From NCBI GenBank assembly GCA_028285625.1, contig JANQOX010000019.1:248001-312000 (forward strand): 64,000 bases of DNA, in the 5' to 3' direction. Position 1 is the first letter of the stretch, and each line of letters opens with the position of its first letter. The notes below the pieces were generated by a model. That model searched no databases, had not been told where the DNA came from, and saw only the letters and a list, made by a program, of their open reading frames with translations. Made by a program: the position numbers and the translations under genes. Origin of the DNA: Myxococcota bacterium (GTDB taxonomy: Bacteria > Myxococcota_A > UBA9160 > UBA6930). Positions 1 through 10,504 of the stretch are shown piece after piece.

Positions 1-1
1 G

Positions 2-313
2 TTGGTCGTGATCGGCCAGGGTCTGCCCTTCTGGGGCTTCCTGCTGGCGACGCTCTGCTGGGGCATGGGCGCCGCCGTCTTCATGAACAGCAGCCGCACC
101 CTGTTCCAGGAGGCCGCGCCACCGGCACTGCGCGCGCGGGTGCTCGCGGTCTTCCAGCTCGGGTTCATGGGAGCCGGGCCGGTGGGCTCGCTCGCCGCGG
201 GTGCGATCAGCGAACGGCTGGGACCGCTGCCGACCCTGGTGGGCTTCGGCTGCGCAATGCTGACCCTGATCGCCTGCGTCGCGACCTTCACCCGGGTTCG
301 CAAACTGGCCTGA
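2..313 (+). CDS. MFS transporter, C-terminal fragment (cut by window edge)
   Basis: This is the last ~103 residues of a membrane transporter; the gene begins upstream of the window. Three hydrophobic helices are visible, separated by a short basic loop (ALRARV) and an ERLG turn, the pattern of the last helices of a 12-helix major facilitator superfamily carrier. The tail ends in a basic RVRKLA, as expected for a cytoplasmic C-terminus. The substrate cannot be told. The downstream gene ahcY has its own promoter region, so the two are probably not one operon. Confidence 0.7.
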   Translation: MVVIGQGLPFWGFLLATLCWGMGAAVFMNSSRTLFQEAAPPALRARVLAVFQLGFMGAGPVGSLAAGAISERLGPLPTLVGFGCAMLTLIACVATFTRVRKLA

Positions 314-331
314 CCACCCCCTCGGGGGCAG

Positions 332-357
332 TTGACAGGTCGGATTGCCGATATAAC
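332..357 (+). promoter_or_regulatory. Possible promoter of ahcY
   Basis: A perfect -35 hexamer TTGACA (332-337) is followed by TATAAC (352-357). The 14-nt spacer is shorter than the usual 16-18, so the -10 assignment is uncertain. A start of transcription near 364 would fall inside the palindrome at 363-378. Confidence 0.4.
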
Positions 358-362
358 CTTCC

Positions 363-378
363 ATCCGAATATACGGAT
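363..378 (+). promoter_or_regulatory. Putative ArsR-family (SahR-like) operator upstream of ahcY
   Basis: The 16-bp element ATCCGAATATACGGAT is palindromic except for one symmetric pair (ATCCG-n-ATAT-n-CGGAT). CG steps flanking an ATAT core are typical of ArsR-family operators. SahR, an ArsR-family regulator, is known to control ahcY and methionine genes in many proteobacteria by sensing S-adenosylhomocysteine. The site lies where transcription would begin, consistent with repression. The regulator itself is not in the window. No SAH-riboswitch consensus was seen in the 115-nt leader. Confidence 0.45.
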
Positions 379-427
379 GCAACGGAGACCGCCCACCCGA
401 TCACCGGGGGCGATCCGAGGAGAATCG

Positions 428-1876
<1,449 letters not shown>

Positions 1877-2008
1877 GCGGCGCCTGCTCGGCTCGCTCCC
1901 AGGCGGGGCCCCTCTCGGGACCCTGCCCGGGGGGCCGGCCTCCGAGAAATCACTACCTGCCACGGCTCCGCTGCGAGTACCATGGCCTCCGACTGGGCAG
2001 GAGGGGCC

Positions 2009-5000
2009 ATGCGTAGGGGGAACGTGCGCGCCGCGATCGGCGCGCTGTTGGGGCTGTTCGTCGGGGTGTCGACCGGGTTCGCGGCCCAGCCCGCGGACGC
2101 GTTCGAATTCTGGGATGGCCGGCTCGCGGTCCACGGCTTCTACGAGCTGCAGCTGCGGGGCATCAGCGCGGACTTCCAGCCGAACGCCTGGGACATGACC
2201 CAGATGGCGCACGTGCTGAACCTGGAGATCGAGGCCGACATCGCGCCCGATGGCTTCGGCCCCATCGATCTCGTCACCGGCTTCGCCCGCCTCGAGCTCC
2301 GCTACGACTGCGTGTGGAACCACGCCTGCCAGATCTTCCCGAGCGTCAATGCCTTCGGAAACGGCAGCAAGCGCCAGCCCAAGCGCAACTACAACGGGCG
2401 TCGGCTCGGTTTCCACGGCACGGTGCCCGACGGCGACACGCGCTACTACCGCGGCGAGCCGGCCGAAGAGTTCCGCTGGGCCTTCCGCAACAAGCCCCGC
2501 GAGTCGCGGCGTCCCCACGGCATCGGCAGCGTCCCCGGCTTCGACAACTTCTTCGCGTCGGCCGGGCCCGACCAGATCCTGGGGACCGACGACGACCCCG
2601 GGCCCTTCTTCCTCTCCCGCTACAGCTACCTGCCCAATCGGCGCTGCAAGTTCACGAACCGGCGAACGCGCGGCTCCGTGAGCGGCCGCGGCCAGCTGAC
2701 CCTGGGACCCATCGACCCCGCCTGCGGGACCGATGCGATCGCGCCGCTCGCCGAGAAGCCCAACCCGTTCCGCTCGCGCGACTACAACCCGCTGATCCGC
2801 ACTGGGGGCGGGCTCGACCTGCCCTTCCGGCCCTCGACCGAGACCAGCAACCTCACCGGAGCACCCGACTGGGAGGCCCGCGGGCTCTGGATCCCGCACG
2901 AGAAGCTCGCCGACGCCCTGCGCCGGGGCGAGATCGACCAGCCGCCCCACTTCTCGCAGCACGATCTCACCTGGAACCGCGGCCTGCACCAGCGCACGTG
3001 GCGCGAGCTCAAGGAGATCTATCTCGACATCGAGATGTTCGACAGCCGGCTCTGGCTGCGCGTGGGCAAGCAGACCATCGTCTGGGGCAAGACCGAACTC
3101 TTCCGCAACCAGGACCAGTTCAACCCCCAGGACCTGGCGCTCTCGTCGCTGCCGAGCCTGGAGGAGTCGCGCACCGCGCTCTGGAGCGCGCGCGGCATCT
3201 GGTCGTTCTACGACGTGGGCCCGCTGCAGGACGTTCGCGTCGAGCTGGCGTTCAACTTCGACCGCGTGCTGCCGGGCGACTTCGGCCAGTGCGGCGAACC
3301 CTACACGGTGTACCTGGTGTGCGCGGGTGCCTTCGGCGCCGTGGCCCACGGGATCCAGGGCCTGGGACTCGCCGGAGTCAAGCAGCTCGAGGATCCGTGG
3401 GAGAGCTGGAAGGCGATCGAGGTCGGCGCGCGGGTCGAGTGGCGCTGGGACCGCTTCAGCTTCGCGATCACCGACTTCTGGGGCTACGACGACATCCCGG
3501 TGGTCGAGCGCCTGTTCGCCTTCGAACGCAACGTGGACCCGATCACCGGCCGTCCGCGCGTCGCCGGGTCGCGGGAGACCTGCAAGACGGGCCGCGAGGG
3601 CGCCTGCCTGCGGCCGGGCGGGGACGCCCTGCGCCGCCACCACGCCAACCAGACGTCGTTCGCGACGAGCTGCGCCGCCACCCTGGGCGTGAGCGACCTC
3701 GACCCCACGGCCTGCGGCTTCACCATCTTCAACAGCACCAACCGGACCCTGGACGACCCCACCGACCCGGGCTTCGCCCTGGCGCCGCGCCTGGTGCTCG
3801 CGCTCACCAACACCTTCTCGGGCCAGGGCACCTGCAGTCCCACGGGATTTCCGATCGGGGGCACCTGTCCGGTCGCGAGCCCGTTCTCGGGCGCCATCAT
3901 CTACGAGGGCCTCGCCAACTTCAACCTGGAGACCGCCACCCAACTCGCGCGGTTCCCGCACATCCGCCGCTACGGTGCCCTTCCCGAGGCGAGCCCGCCC
4001 TTCCGCCCGAAGCTCTCGGGGTTCCCGGGTGGCGCGCCTACGCCGCTGGTCCCGTTGTCGCGGGATCCTGGCGACGGCCCGGCTTCCGGCGACTCCCTCA
4101 CCCCGGAAGAGTTGGCGGACCCCGCCTTCGCCGGAAGCTTCCTGGCCTGGCGCGGAACCGGCATCGCCCCGTTCTTGACCGACGAGCAGGAGGCGCTGCT
4201 CGGCTGCGGGGCGTTCTACCAGACGCGCTGCGACATCGACGGCATCGACTTCCTCAATGCCGAGGCGAGCGCGGTCTTCCAGTCGTTCGTGGGCATCGAC
4301 GGCACGTTCGGCAACTGGAGCACGCTCGACGGGGGCGTCGCACAGCCCGGCACCTCGGGCTTCCAGGGGGGTCCCGTGTGCACGCGCTTCGAACGCGGGC
4401 GCACCTTCATCCTGCCCGGCTGCCGTGGGCGCGGCGACCCGGGCTACGACCCTCGCAAGGACGGCACCACCACCGGCGGCGCCTTCTTCGTGGCCGGCCT
4501 CTTCACGCCGGGCTTCGACCGGCGCCACCCGTTCACGGGGCAGCGCTTCCGCAGCGAGATGGCCGTCTTCTCCTGGAACTTCATGATGGCCCTGGTCGGC
4601 TTCTCGCGCGGCACCGACACCGGGCGCCAGGATGCCAACGGCTTCCCCATCGTGGTCTCCGACGAGGACCAGTTCGACCCGAACCGGCCGCTGCGCCAGG
4701 ACGGCTGCTCGTTCGCGAAACCCCAGCTCTGCCAGAACGTGCGCAGCTTCTTCAACGCGCTGGCCACCACGCGCAACGTGGTCCAGGCGGGCGGCAACCC
4801 GCAGTTCGGCCGGCGCGACTTCATCTGGCATCACGGCAACCCGGTGCTCGTCTCGTTCGACAAGCGCAACGTGCTCGGGTTCTCGATGGACTTCGCCGAG
4901 GACGTCACCAAGACCAACTGGAGCTTCGAGGCGACCTGGTTCAACGACATCCGACTCAACGACGCCAACAAGTACAGCGGCCTCACGAGCAGCGACCTCT

Positions 5001-5455
5001 TCAACCTCACGGTCTCGGTGGACCGTCCGACTTTCATCAACTTCCTGAACGCGAACCGGACGTTCTTCTTCAACGCCCAGATGTTCTTCCGCTACATCAA
5101 CGGCTACCAGGACAGCTTCTCGACCAGCGGGCCCTGGAGCATGCTGCTCACGCTCACGGCCCAGACCGGCTACCTGCAGGACCGCATGCTCGCCGGGGCG
5201 ACGTTCGTCTACGACAAGAAGAGCAACTCCGGCGCCTTCCTCCCGCAGGTGACCTACCGGTTCACCGAGAACTTCTCCGCGACCTTCGGCATCGCCCTGT
5301 TCTTCGGGCGCTCCGAGCCGATCACGATGGCGGTCAATCCGATCGCCTCGCGCAACCGCGCAGCCGACTGGGCCTACAACGACTTCGCCGAGAACGGCCT
5401 GTCGGTGGTGCGCGAGCGCGACGAGGCGTTCCTGCGCGTCCGCTACACGTTCTGA
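2009..5455 (+). CDS. Very large outer-membrane beta-barrel protein (DUF1302-like)
   Basis: Predicted exported protein of 1148 residues. It has an N-terminal signal (MRRG, hydrophobic core, cleavage near AAQPADA) and ends in RVRYTF, an aromatic C-terminal strand typical of outer-membrane barrels. The region around residues 340-380 (RLWLRVGKQTIVWGKTE, then NQDQFNPQD) resembles DUF1302 proteins, often encoded with DUF1329 partners; none is seen here. It is roughly twice the usual DUF1302 length because of long inserts carrying about a dozen Cys residues and Pro/Gly-rich loops (about residues 100-260 and 500-900), probably surface-exposed. The start is the ATG behind AGGAGGGG; an upstream in-frame ATG at 1982 lacks that site. 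The substrate is unknown. Confidence 0.6.
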   Translation: MRRGNVRAAIGALLGLFVGVSTGFAAQPADAFEFWDGRLAVHGFYELQLRGISADFQPNAWDMTQMAHVLNLEIEADIAPDGFGPIDLVTGFARLELRYDCVWNHACQIFPSVNAFGNGSKRQPKRNYNGRRLGFHGTVPDGDTRYYRGEPAEEFRWAFRNKPRESRRPHGIGSVPGFDNFFASAGPDQILGTDDDPGPFFLSRYSYLPNRRCKFTNRRTRGSVSGRGQLTLGPIDPACGTDAIAPLAEKPNPFRSRDYNPLIRTGGGLDLPFRPSTETSNLTGAPDWEARGLWIPHEKLADALRRGEIDQPPHFSQHDLTWNRGLHQRTWRELKEIYLDIEMFDSRLWLRVGKQTIVWGKTELFRNQDQFNPQDLALSSLPSLEESRTALWSARGIWSFYDVGPLQDVRVELAFNFDRVLPGDFGQCGEPYTVYLVCAGAFGAVAHGIQGLGLAGVKQLEDPWESWKAIEVGARVEWRWDRFSFAITDFWGYDDIPVVERLFAFERNVDPITGRPRVAGSRETCKTGREGACLRPGGDALRRHHANQTSFATSCAATLGVSDLDPTACGFTIFNSTNRTLDDPTDPGFALAPRLVLALTNTFSGQGTCSPTGFPIGGTCPVASPFSGAIIYEGLANFNLETATQLARFPHIRRYGALPEASPPFRPKLSGFPGGAPTPLVPLSRDPGDGPASGDSLTPEELADPAFAGSFLAWRGTGIAPFLTDEQEALLGCGAFYQTRCDIDGIDFLNAEASAVFQSFVGIDGTFGNWSTLDGGVAQPGTSGFQGGPVCTRFERGRTFILPGCRGRGDPGYDPRKDGTTTGGAFFVAGLFTPGFDRRHPFTGQRFRSEMAVFSWNFMMALVGFSRGTDTGRQDANGFPIVVSDEDQFDPNRPLRQDGCSFAKPQLCQNVRSFFNALATTRNVVQAGGNPQFGRRDFIWHHGNPVLVSFDKRNVLGFSMDFAEDVTKTNWSFEATWFNDIRLNDANKYSGLTSSDLFNLTVSVDRPTFINFLNANRTFFFNAQMFFRYINGYQDSFSTSGPWSMLLTLTAQTGYLQDRMLAGATFVYDKKSNSGAFLPQVTYRFTENFSATFGIALFFGRSEPITMAVNPIASRNRAADWAYNDFAENGLSVVRERDEAFLRVRYTF

Positions 5456-5479
5456 CGTGCGGCTCGCAGGGTCGGGCTG

Positions 5480-6247
5480 ATGCAGCGAGAGGAGATCGAG
5501 CGCCTCTTCGACCTGCGTGGGCGGGTGGCGATCGTGACCGGCGGCAGCCGCGGGTTGGGCCTCGAGATGGCCACGTCCTTCGCGGCCATGGGGGCCCGGG
5601 TGGTGGTGGCCTCGCGCAAGGCCCCGGCCTGCCAGGAGGCGGCCCGGGCCATCGAGCAGGCCGGGGGCGAGGCCCTGGCCGTGCCCGCACACATGGGATC
5701 GCTCGAAGACGCCGAGCGGCTGGTGGCCGCCGCGGTCGAGCGGTTCGGAGCGATCGACATCGTCGTGAACAACGCCGCCAACGCGCTCTCCCAGCCCCTG
5801 GGCGAGGTCACGCCGGACGCCTGGGGCAAGTCCCACGACGTGAACCTGCGAGGCCCACTGATGCTGGTGCAGCACGCCCTGCCCGAGCTCACGAAGAGCG
5901 CCCACGCCTCGGTGATCAACATCGTCACGTCGGGGGTGTTCACCAGCGGTGCCGGCTATGCGATCTACGTCTCGGCCAAGGCGGGGCTGATGGCCCTCAC
6001 GAAGGCCATGGCCGCCGAGTTCGTCGGGCGGGGCATCCGGGTCAACGCCATCGCGCCGGGCACCTTCGACACCGACATGGTGCGCAACAATCCGCCCGAG
6101 GTGGTGGCGGCGATGGCGGGGGCCTCACCCATGGGCCGCATCGCCTCCCCGCGCGAGCTGGTGGGAGCAGCCCTCTTCCTGGCGAGCGACGCCTCGAGCT
6201 ACGTGACCGGAACCACCCTGGTCGTCGATGGCGGCATGACGAGCTGA
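5480..6247 (+). CDS. SDR-family NAD(P)-dependent oxidoreductase
   Basis: Short-chain dehydrogenase/reductase of 255 residues with a single Rossmann domain. The cofactor motif TGGSRGLG is near residue 20, the structural NNAAN near 94, the catalytic Ser in INIVTSG, and the YxxxK pair in YVSAK. The C-terminal DGGMTS is typical of the classical subfamily, which includes many 3-oxoacyl and alcohol dehydrogenases. It begins 24 nt after the barrel-protein gene and may be co-transcribed with it. The substrate cannot be inferred. Confidence 0.92.
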   Translation: MQREEIERLFDLRGRVAIVTGGSRGLGLEMATSFAAMGARVVVASRKAPACQEAARAIEQAGGEALAVPAHMGSLEDAERLVAAAVERFGAIDIVVNNAANALSQPLGEVTPDAWGKSHDVNLRGPLMLVQHALPELTKSAHASVINIVTSGVFTSGAGYAIYVSAKAGLMALTKAMAAEFVGRGIRVNAIAPGTFDTDMVRNNPPEVVAAMAGASPMGRIASPRELVGAALFLASDASSYVTGTTLVVDGGMTS

Positions 6248-6341
6248 GCGGCCCTCACCCCCCGGGGCTCGCGCGTTCGGCCCGCCTCGAAACGCGCTCC
6301 GCTTCGCTGCCGGTGGGGCCGATTGATATGCTCGGCCCTCC

Positions 6342-8501
6342 ATGACTGCCGCGCGAATCCGACCGACCCGAAGCCGCTCCCGAACCGGAGCCCGCTCCGC
6401 CCTCCTCACCTTCGCCCTGCTGGCCGCGGCGGCGTTGGTGCCGCTGGCGGCCGCGCCGGCGGCGGCCGCGCTGACGTGCAGCGACATCTCCGATCTCTCG
6501 AGCCTCTACTTCCAGAAGCACATCCACTACAGGCAGCTCAGCGACGAGCTGCGCACGCGAACCGTCGAGAACTTCATGCGCCGGATCGACCCCCAGCGCG
6601 TGCTCTACCTGGCCGCCGAGGCCGAGGCCCTCGAAGCGTCCCTGCTTCGCGTCTTCGACGAGACGGGCCAGGGCGACTGCAAGCGCCTCCGCAAGCTCCA
6701 GCACGACCTCGTCGCTCGGCATGGCGAGGTGGAGAACCTCGTCCGTGGGTTCGTGATGGCCGACGACTACGCCCTCGACGAGAGCGCCTCCCTGGTGCTC
6801 GACCCCGAGAAGCGCAGCCATCCGGCGACGAAGGCCGAGCGAGACGCGCTGGTCCGCACCCTCGCCCACTTCCAGATCTCCAACTATCAGGCGGCGGGCA
6901 CGGACTTCGACGAGGCCCGGGAGCGCCTGGTGCACCGCTACGAGCTGGCCACGCGACGCGCCGGCGAGATGACCCGCGACGACCTGTACGGGAGCTTCCT
7001 CGACGCCTTCGCCAGCGCGCTCGACCCGCACACCAATTACCTGTCCGCCGACGTCCTCGAGGACTTCCAGATCCAGATGCGCCTTTCGCTCGAGGGCATC
7101 GGCGTGGCGCTGTCCGAACGCGACGGGTACTCGGTCGTCGAGCAGATCATCCCGGGCGGTGCCGCCGCCCGGCTCGACGTGCTCGAGCCGGAGGACCGGA
7201 TCATCGCCGTGGGCGAGGACGGCGAAGAGCCCGTGGACGTGATCGACATGCGCCTGCGCGACGTCGTCCGTCTGATCCGCGGCAAGAAGGGCACGCGGGT
7301 GCACCTGACGATCCTGCGGCAGGGCGAGTCGGCCGAGCGGTTCAATGTGGCGATCCTGCGCGACACCATCGACCTCGAGCAGCAGGCGGCCAAGCTGCGC
7401 ATCGAGACCAGCGAAGTCGACGGGCGCACGTTGCGGCTCGGGGTGCTCGAGCTGCCGTCGTTCTACGGCGACCGCGACCCCAACAAGCGGCAGGGTTCGC
7501 GCGACGTCGCGCGGTTGCTGCGGGAGGCGCAGCGCGAAGAGGTCGACGGCCTGGTGCTCGACCTTTCACGCAACGGCGGCGGTCTGCTCGAAGACGCCGT
7601 CACGATCTCGGGGTTCTTCATCCGCGAGGGCGGCGTGGTGGCGATCCGCGGAGAGGGCGACGCGCCGCGCGTGCTCCGGGACCCGGACGACGACGTGCTC
7701 TGGGACGGTCCGCTCGTGGTGCTGACCTCGCGCGTGAGCGCCTCGGCCTCCGAGATCCTCGCCGGCGCGCTCAAGGACTACCGGCGCGCGTTGATCGTCG
7801 GAGACGACCACACCTTCGGCAAGGGCACGGTGCAGAGCGTGTTTCCCCTGCGGCCGGGCCAGGGCGCCCTCAAGGTGACCACGGCGCTCTTCTACCGGCC
7901 GGGCGGCACCTCCACGCAGCACGGCGGCGTCGACGCCGACGTCGTGATCCCGTCGCTGTTCAACCACGACGGCTTCGGGGAGCGCAACCACCGCAACTCG
8001 CTTCAGGCCGAGTCGATCCCGCCCTTCCTCGGGTCGAAGGCGAACAGCACCAAGGAGGGCGAGCGCTGGGAGCCGCTGGCCGACGACGTGGTCGCCGAAG
8101 TGCTTCGGCGCTCGCGCGACCGGGTGGAGGACGACGCGTTCTTCCGCGAGGTCGAGACCGAGCTGGCCGAGCGCGCCGACGACGACGGGCGCGTGGTGCT
8201 CTCCGAGCTGCTCGAAGAGCGCGAAGAAGAGCGGCGCGAGCAGGAGGACGAGGGCGACGCGGCGGCCGAGGCCGGTGACGCGGCGACCGACCAGGAGGCC
8301 GACAAGGACGCCGGCAGCGCCAAGGCCGCGCCGGGCCCGACGACGTCCGACGCCACGGGTGGCGCGGGCAGCCCCGGCGCCGACACCGCCAGCATCGAAC
8401 CGCCGGCCGAGGTCCTCGACGAGGACGAGGACGATGCCCTGTCGCCGCAGGCCGAAGAGGCGCTGCGCATCCTGACCGACCTGATCCTGCTGACGTCGTG
8501 A
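6342..8501 (+). CDS. Periplasmic tail-specific protease, S41/C-terminal processing family (Prc-like)
   Basis: Serine protease that cleaves envelope proteins at nonpolar C-termini. The 719-residue product has a signal peptide (to about residue 43, APAAAALT), an N-terminal helical domain with DPQRVLYL, a PDZ domain around 245-330 (LEGIGVALSERDGYSVV) and the S41 catalytic domain. The nucleophile should be Ser468 in SASAS and the base Lys494 in TFGKGTVQ, matching the Ser-Lys dyad of E. coli Prc. Unlike E. coli Prc it carries a long acidic, low-complexity tail (about residues 620-690, Glu/Asp/Ala rich). The stop codon overlaps the next gene's GTG start (GTGA). Confidence 0.93.
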   Translation: MTAARIRPTRSRSRTGARSALLTFALLAAAALVPLAAAPAAAALTCSDISDLSSLYFQKHIHYRQLSDELRTRTVENFMRRIDPQRVLYLAAEAEALEASLLRVFDETGQGDCKRLRKLQHDLVARHGEVENLVRGFVMADDYALDESASLVLDPEKRSHPATKAERDALVRTLAHFQISNYQAAGTDFDEARERLVHRYELATRRAGEMTRDDLYGSFLDAFASALDPHTNYLSADVLEDFQIQMRLSLEGIGVALSERDGYSVVEQIIPGGAAARLDVLEPEDRIIAVGEDGEEPVDVIDMRLRDVVRLIRGKKGTRVHLTILRQGESAERFNVAILRDTIDLEQQAAKLRIETSEVDGRTLRLGVLELPSFYGDRDPNKRQGSRDVARLLREAQREEVDGLVLDLSRNGGGLLEDAVTISGFFIREGGVVAIRGEGDAPRVLRDPDDDVLWDGPLVVLTSRVSASASEILAGALKDYRRALIVGDDHTFGKGTVQSVFPLRPGQGALKVTTALFYRPGGTSTQHGGVDADVVIPSLFNHDGFGERNHRNSLQAESIPPFLGSKANSTKEGERWEPLADDVVAEVLRRSRDRVEDDAFFREVETELAERADDDGRVVLSELLEEREEERREQEDEGDAAAEAGDAATDQEADKDAGSAKAAPGPTTSDATGGAGSPGADTASIEPPAEVLDEDEDDALSPQAEEALRILTDLILLTS

Positions 8502-8758
8502 GAGCCCTGGTGACGCTGGCGGCCATCGCCGCCTTCGTGGGCTTCCTGGTCTGGATGGCGCTGCAGCAGGGAGGCGTGGCTTGCGAGGTCTGCATGGCCA
8601 GCGGGGGCCGGACCCACTGCGCGACGGTATCGGCGGGCGACGCTGCCCAGGCCGAGGAGCGCGCCCGCCAGGTGGCCTGCGGCGTGGTGGGCGGAGGCAT
8701 GGCCGATGAGCTGGCCTGCCAGCGCGGGCCGGCCGTATCGACGCGCTGCGAGAACTGA
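8498..8758 (+). CDS. Small single-pass membrane protein, unknown function
   Basis: An 86-residue protein with one N-terminal hydrophobic helix (about residues 4-24) and a short periplasmic part containing a CEVC motif and three further Cys (CATV, VACG, LACQ), plus TRCEN at the end. The paired cysteines suggest disulphides or metal binding. The GTG start overlaps the protease stop by 4 nt, so translation is probably coupled and the protein may assist the protease. I do not recognise the family. Confidence 0.65.
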   Translation: MRALVTLAAIAAFVGFLVWMALQQGGVACEVCMASGGRTHCATVSAGDAAQAEERARQVACGVVGGGMADELACQRGPAVSTRCEN

Positions 8759-8844
8759 TCCAACGAGTCCCGCCCCCAAGCCGGCGAGTCGAGCCCACGC
8801 TGGGCTTCGCTACCTTCCCGAATCGAAGAAACCCCGGGGGTCCC

Positions 8845-9117
8845 ATGACGCTGCAGATCTTGAGTGAGCCGCCGCCCGATCCGGAAGAGCTGGTGGGCAG
8901 CCTTCGTGAACGCATCGAGGCCGCCCTTCCGGGCGCCGAGGTGGTGGTCGTCGCCGAGAGTCCCGGGCACTTCTCGCTCGAGGTCACGAGCGAGGCCTTT
9001 CGTGGCGAGACCCGGGTGGCACAGCAGCAGCTCGTGTACGGCGCCATCCGCGAGTTGATGGCCGGATCCGCCGCGCCCGTTCACGCCATCGACCGGATGA
9101 TCACCCGAACGCCCTAG
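8845..9117 (+). CDS. BolA/IbaG-family protein
   Basis: A 90-residue protein of BolA-family length. BolA proteins partner monothiol glutaredoxins in Fe-S trafficking and some also bind DNA. Diagnostic parts are GHFSLEVTSEAFRG (the GGH region), RVAQQQLVYGAI, and the C-terminal PVHAIDR in which His is the conserved putative Fe-S ligand. The gene lies 9 nt before a tRNA-dihydrouridine synthase and they are probably co-transcribed. The many Fe-S proteins elsewhere in the window fit a need for such a factor, but no glutaredoxin is present here. Confidence 0.87.
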   Translation: MTLQILSEPPPDPEELVGSLRERIEAALPGAEVVVVAESPGHFSLEVTSEAFRGETRVAQQQLVYGAIRELMAGSAAPVHAIDRMITRTP

Positions 9118-9126
9118 GCCCGACCC

Positions 9127-10308
9127 ATGGACGCCCGCTACCGAAGCGAGGTGAACGCGGACGTCCCGCCCGCCCGACCGGGCGAGTTCGCGCCCCTCTG
9201 GCTCGCCGACCACCGCATCGATCCGCCCGTGGTGCTCGCCCCCATGGCCGGCGTCACCAATGCGCCGTTTCGCGCCCTCTGCCGGGCGTTCGGCGCGGGC
9301 CTGTACGTGAGCGAGATGATCACCGCGCGTGCGCTGGTGGAGGGCGACCGCAAGACCGCGAAGCTCGCCTCCTTCGCCCCGGACGAGAAGCCCCGCAGCC
9401 TGCAGCTGTATGGCGTCGACCCCGAGTACGTGGGCGAGGCGGTGGGCAAGCTGGTCGGCGAGGGCCGGGTCGACCACATCGACCTCAACTTCGGCTGCCC
9501 GGTCCGCAAGGTCACCCGGCGCGGAGGGGGCGCCGCGCTACCGCTGCGCCGCGGGCTGTTGCGCGCCATCGTTCGCCGGGCCGTTGCGCGTGCCGGGTCG
9601 GTGCCGGTCACCATGAAGTTCCGCATCGGCGTAGACGACGGGCTCGAGACCTACCTGGACGCCGGCCGCATCGGGCGGGACGAGGGGTGTGCGTTCGTCG
9701 CGCTCCACGCCAGGACCGCAGCCCAGCTCTATTCGGGCGACGCCGCGTGGGACGCCATCGCCCGGCTGGTCGAGGCCGTGCCCGAGATCCCCGTGCTCGG
9801 CAACGGCGACATCTGGGAGGCCTTCGACGCACTTCGCATGATGCGACAGACCGGCTGCGCCGGCGTCGTCGTAGGCCGCGGCTGCCTCGGTCGGCCCTGG
9901 CTCTTTCGCGACCTCGCCGACGTCTTCGCCGGCCGTGAGCCCGCCGACCCGCCCGGCCTGCAGGCGGTCGCGCGGGTCATGCTGGATCACGCGGAACGCC
10001 TGGCTGGCTTCTTTGGCGAGCGCGTGGGCGTGCGCTCGTTTCGCAAGCACGCCACCTGGTACACGAAGGGCTTTGCCGGGAGCGCGCGGCTGCGCGGACG
10101 GCTGATCGCGATCGACACCCTCGAGGACCTGCGCAACATCCTGGACTCGATCGAAGAGGACCAGCCCTTCCCCGTCCACGCCATGCGCGCGCCGCGCGGC
10201 AAGAGCGGCGGCCGGCAGCGGGTGGTGCTTCCCGAGGGTTTCCTGCAGGACCGCGATGCGCTGCTTGCGTTGCCGGCCGGGGCCGAGGACGCGACCTCCG
10301 GCGGCTAG
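9127..10308 (+). CDS. dusB: tRNA-dihydrouridine synthase (DusB type)
   Basis: FMN enzyme that reduces uridine to dihydrouridine in tRNA. The 393-residue protein has the TIM-barrel start VLAPMAGVTNAPFR, the active-site Cys in LNFGCPVRKV, the MKFRIG strand, the HARTAAQLYSGDAAW block, and the phosphate-binding GNGDI and VVGRGCLGRPW. The HARTAAQ form in place of HGRT is seen in DusB of several phyla. An N-terminal extension of about 30 residues precedes the barrel. It directly follows the bolA-like gene. Confidence 0.93.
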   Translation: MDARYRSEVNADVPPARPGEFAPLWLADHRIDPPVVLAPMAGVTNAPFRALCRAFGAGLYVSEMITARALVEGDRKTAKLASFAPDEKPRSLQLYGVDPEYVGEAVGKLVGEGRVDHIDLNFGCPVRKVTRRGGGAALPLRRGLLRAIVRRAVARAGSVPVTMKFRIGVDDGLETYLDAGRIGRDEGCAFVALHARTAAQLYSGDAAWDAIARLVEAVPEIPVLGNGDIWEAFDALRMMRQTGCAGVVVGRGCLGRPWLFRDLADVFAGREPADPPGLQAVARVMLDHAERLAGFFGERVGVRSFRKHATWYTKGFAGSARLRGRLIAIDTLEDLRNILDSIEEDQPFPVHAMRAPRGKSGGRQRVVLPEGFLQDRDALLALPAGAEDATSGG

Positions 10309-10391
10309 GCGCACGCCAACGGCCACGGCTCGGCGTTCGCCCACGGGCTCGCCTCGGATCGGTGTGCCTTCTCTTCCTCGCTTCACGGCGC

Positions 10392-10409
10392 ATCCCCCAT
10401 ATGGAGGAT
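10392..10409. repeat. Near-perfect 18-bp palindrome in intergenic region
   Basis: ATCCCCCATATGGAGGAT is an inverted repeat with a single mismatched pair around a CATATG core. It lies in the 196-nt gap between dusB and the next gene, about 100 nt before the latter. It could be an operator for a dimeric regulator. No convincing promoter was seen beside it. Confidence 0.3.
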
Positions 10410-10504
10410 CGTGGCGTCCACCGGCCGTACCTCGTTTGGCGTAGGAGACCCCGAGGAATTCCGCATAGCATGTAGGCACTCTCTCAACACCCTAGATCGT
10501 GTCC

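Noticed and set aside
314..427. Possible SAH riboswitch upstream of ahcY
   Set aside because: The conserved SAH-riboswitch core was not found; the palindromic operator explains the leader better.
2314..6345. A 1343-codon plus-strand frame overlapping the barrel and SDR genes
   Set aside because: It is an Arg/Pro-rich shadow frame of well-supported genes.
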